From F23-B02 sp045599385 (GTDB lineage: Bacteria > Bacillota > Clostridia > Oscillospirales > Oscillospiraceae), in NCBI GenBank assembly GCA_045599385.1, contig JAZRVW010000003.1:1-39976 (forward strand): DNA of 39,976 nucleotides. The letters are read 5' to 3'. The notes under the pieces are model-generated. The model worked only from the letters and a program-made list of their open reading frames with translations, did not search any database and was not told the origin of the DNA. A program made the translations under genes and the position numbers. Of this stretch, positions 38,991-39,976 are shown piece by piece. How positions within the stretch are numbered: the stretch's first letter is position 1; each line of letters starts with the position of its first letter.

Positions 38991-39976
38991 ATGAAATCTA
39001 TTTTTACTTATGAAGGATTCGGCATAGCACCTTCACTTGTTCAAAGCCGAAAGGATGCAGCAGATTTTTCTTTTGATTTTCTTCCCTTTGGTGAATATAC
39101 CGTTTTACCCGGTTTTTGCGATGTGCATGTGCATTTTCGTGAGCCGGGTTTTTCTTATAAAGAGACTATGAAAAGCGGTTCGCTTGCCGCAGCACACGGA
39201 GGGTACACTTCTGTTTGTACGATGCCGAATCTGAATCCGGTTCCCGACAGTGCCGAGCACATGAAGAAACAAATGGATATTATTCGTTCAGATAGCGTGA
39301 TTCGTGTTTATCCTTATGCTTCTATTACGGTAGCACAAAACGGGGAAACCCTTTCGGATATGGACGCATTGGCAAAGAGTTGTATCGCATTTTCAGATGA
39401 CGGTTGGGGCGTTCAATCGGACTCTGTTATGAGAGAAGCTATGATGAAAGCTAAGTCTCTCGGCAAAATGATCGTTGCCCATTGCGAAGATAATGCTCTC
39501 AAAAACAACGGCTACATTCATGATGGCGATTATGCAAAAGTGCACGGACACAGAGGAATATGTAGTGAAAGCGAATGGAGACCGATCTTGCGTGACCTCC
39601 AACTTGCAAAAGAAACCAAATGTGCCTATCATGTTTGTCATGTTTCCTGCAAGGAAAGTGTTGAACTGATACGAAAAGCAAAGCAGAACGGTGTGGATGT
39701 CACATGTGAAACTGCTCCGCATTATCTTGTATTAGATGATTCATGCATTAAGGAACACGGACGGTTTAAAATGAATCCGCCGCTTCGCTCACCTGCCGAC
39801 AGAGAGGCACTTATCGAGGGAATTTGTGATGGCACGATTGATATGATTGCAACCGACCACGCGCCTCATAGTTTTGAAGAAAAAAAGAAAGGACTAAAGG
39901 ACAGTGCTTTCGGAATCACGGGTATTGAAACGGCATTTCCTGTGCTTTACACAAATCTTGTTAAAAAAGGTATTAT
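38991..39976 (+). CDS. pyrC: Dihydroorotase, partial (C-terminus beyond window edge)
   Basis: Dihydroorotase closes carbamoyl-aspartate to dihydroorotate, the third step of UMP synthesis, in the cytoplasm. About 328 residues are visible; class I enzymes usually run about 420-430. The zinc motif is DVHVHFREPG, with H46 and H48. MPNLNPVPD, AHCED (near 165), ETAPHYL and ATDHAPHSFEEK follow in the usual order. GGGAGGAA lies 6-7 nt before the ATG. Codon use is AT-rich (many TTT, TCT, CGT, GAT), unlike the C-ending codons of the genes to its left. It probably heads a pyr operon under the attenuator just upstream. Confidence 0.95.
   Translation, partial: MKSIFTYEGFGIAPSLVQSRKDAADFSFDFLPFGEYTVLPGFCDVHVHFREPGFSYKETMKSGSLAAAHGGYTSVCTMPNLNPVPDSAEHMKKQMDIIRSDSVIRVYPYASITVAQNGETLSDMDALAKSCIAFSDDGWGVQSDSVMREAMMKAKSLGKMIVAHCEDNALKNNGYIHDGDYAKVHGHRGICSESEWRPILRDLQLAKETKCAYHVCHVSCKESVELIRKAKQNGVDVTCETAPHYLVLDDSCIKEHGRFKMNPPLRSPADREALIEGICDGTIDMIATDHAPHSFEEKKKGLKDSAFGITGIETAFPVLYTNLVKKGI

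Overview
The window looks like chromosomal housekeeping DNA from an anaerobic gut Clostridia member, probably near Oscillospirales/Ruminococcaceae. The taxon is inferred from gene content; no marker search was possible. The Gram-positive signs are a CIRCE-controlled hrcA-grpE-dnaK-dnaJ operon, a dgt-dnaG-rpoD cluster, AddAB instead of RecBCD, HemZ, a T-box leader, a PyrR-type attenuator and many sigma-A promoters with 17-bp spacers. I see no rRNA, transposase, phage gene, integrase or CRISPR array.

Layout. 1-2.6 kb (minus): a zinc-ribbon protein cut by the edge, a sugar nucleotidyltransferase, a small unknown protein and PssA. 2.7-4.0 kb (plus): a CyuA/UPF0597 cysteine desulfidase-like enzyme. 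4.0-7.5 kb (minus): hemZ, a uridine-kinase-like P-loop kinase and an M50 membrane peptidase in one tight operon. 7.7-12.3 kb (plus): a LysN-type aminotransferase, a 918-bp noncoding stretch (a candidate small RNA, an 88-bp tandem repeat and a T-box with a methionine specifier), an NhaC-family transporter, then a FlK-like thioesterase overlapping a P-loop ATPase. 12.4-17.4 kb (minus): the heat-shock operon, behind a sigma-A promoter and two overlapping CIRCE operators. 17.5-26 kb (minus): a small membrane protein, a flavoprotein, rpoD, dnaG, dgt, a YigZ protein, hflX and rpmE. 26-32.9 kb (minus): addB-addA. 33-38.4 kb: a Na/Pi cotransporter with a PhoU domain (plus), an AspC-like aminotransferase (plus), a CLC transporter (minus) and a PH-domain protein (plus). 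38.4 kb to the end (plus): tRNA-Ser(CGA), an unexplained repeat-like stretch, then a PyrR-type leader and dihydroorotase, which runs off the edge and has visibly different codon use.

No complete new gene system is visible. The most unusual material is noncoding: a short predicted transcript with a six-cytosine loop (about 9109-9204); the 88-bp tandem repeat beside it; two large nested hairpins that share one 20-bp core but have unrelated self-complementary arms (13581-13668 and 25671-25774); the doubled CIRCE; and two near-identical 73-bp palindromic elements (17963-18035 and 36384-36456). Among proteins, the translationally coupled thioesterase and ATPase are the least explained.
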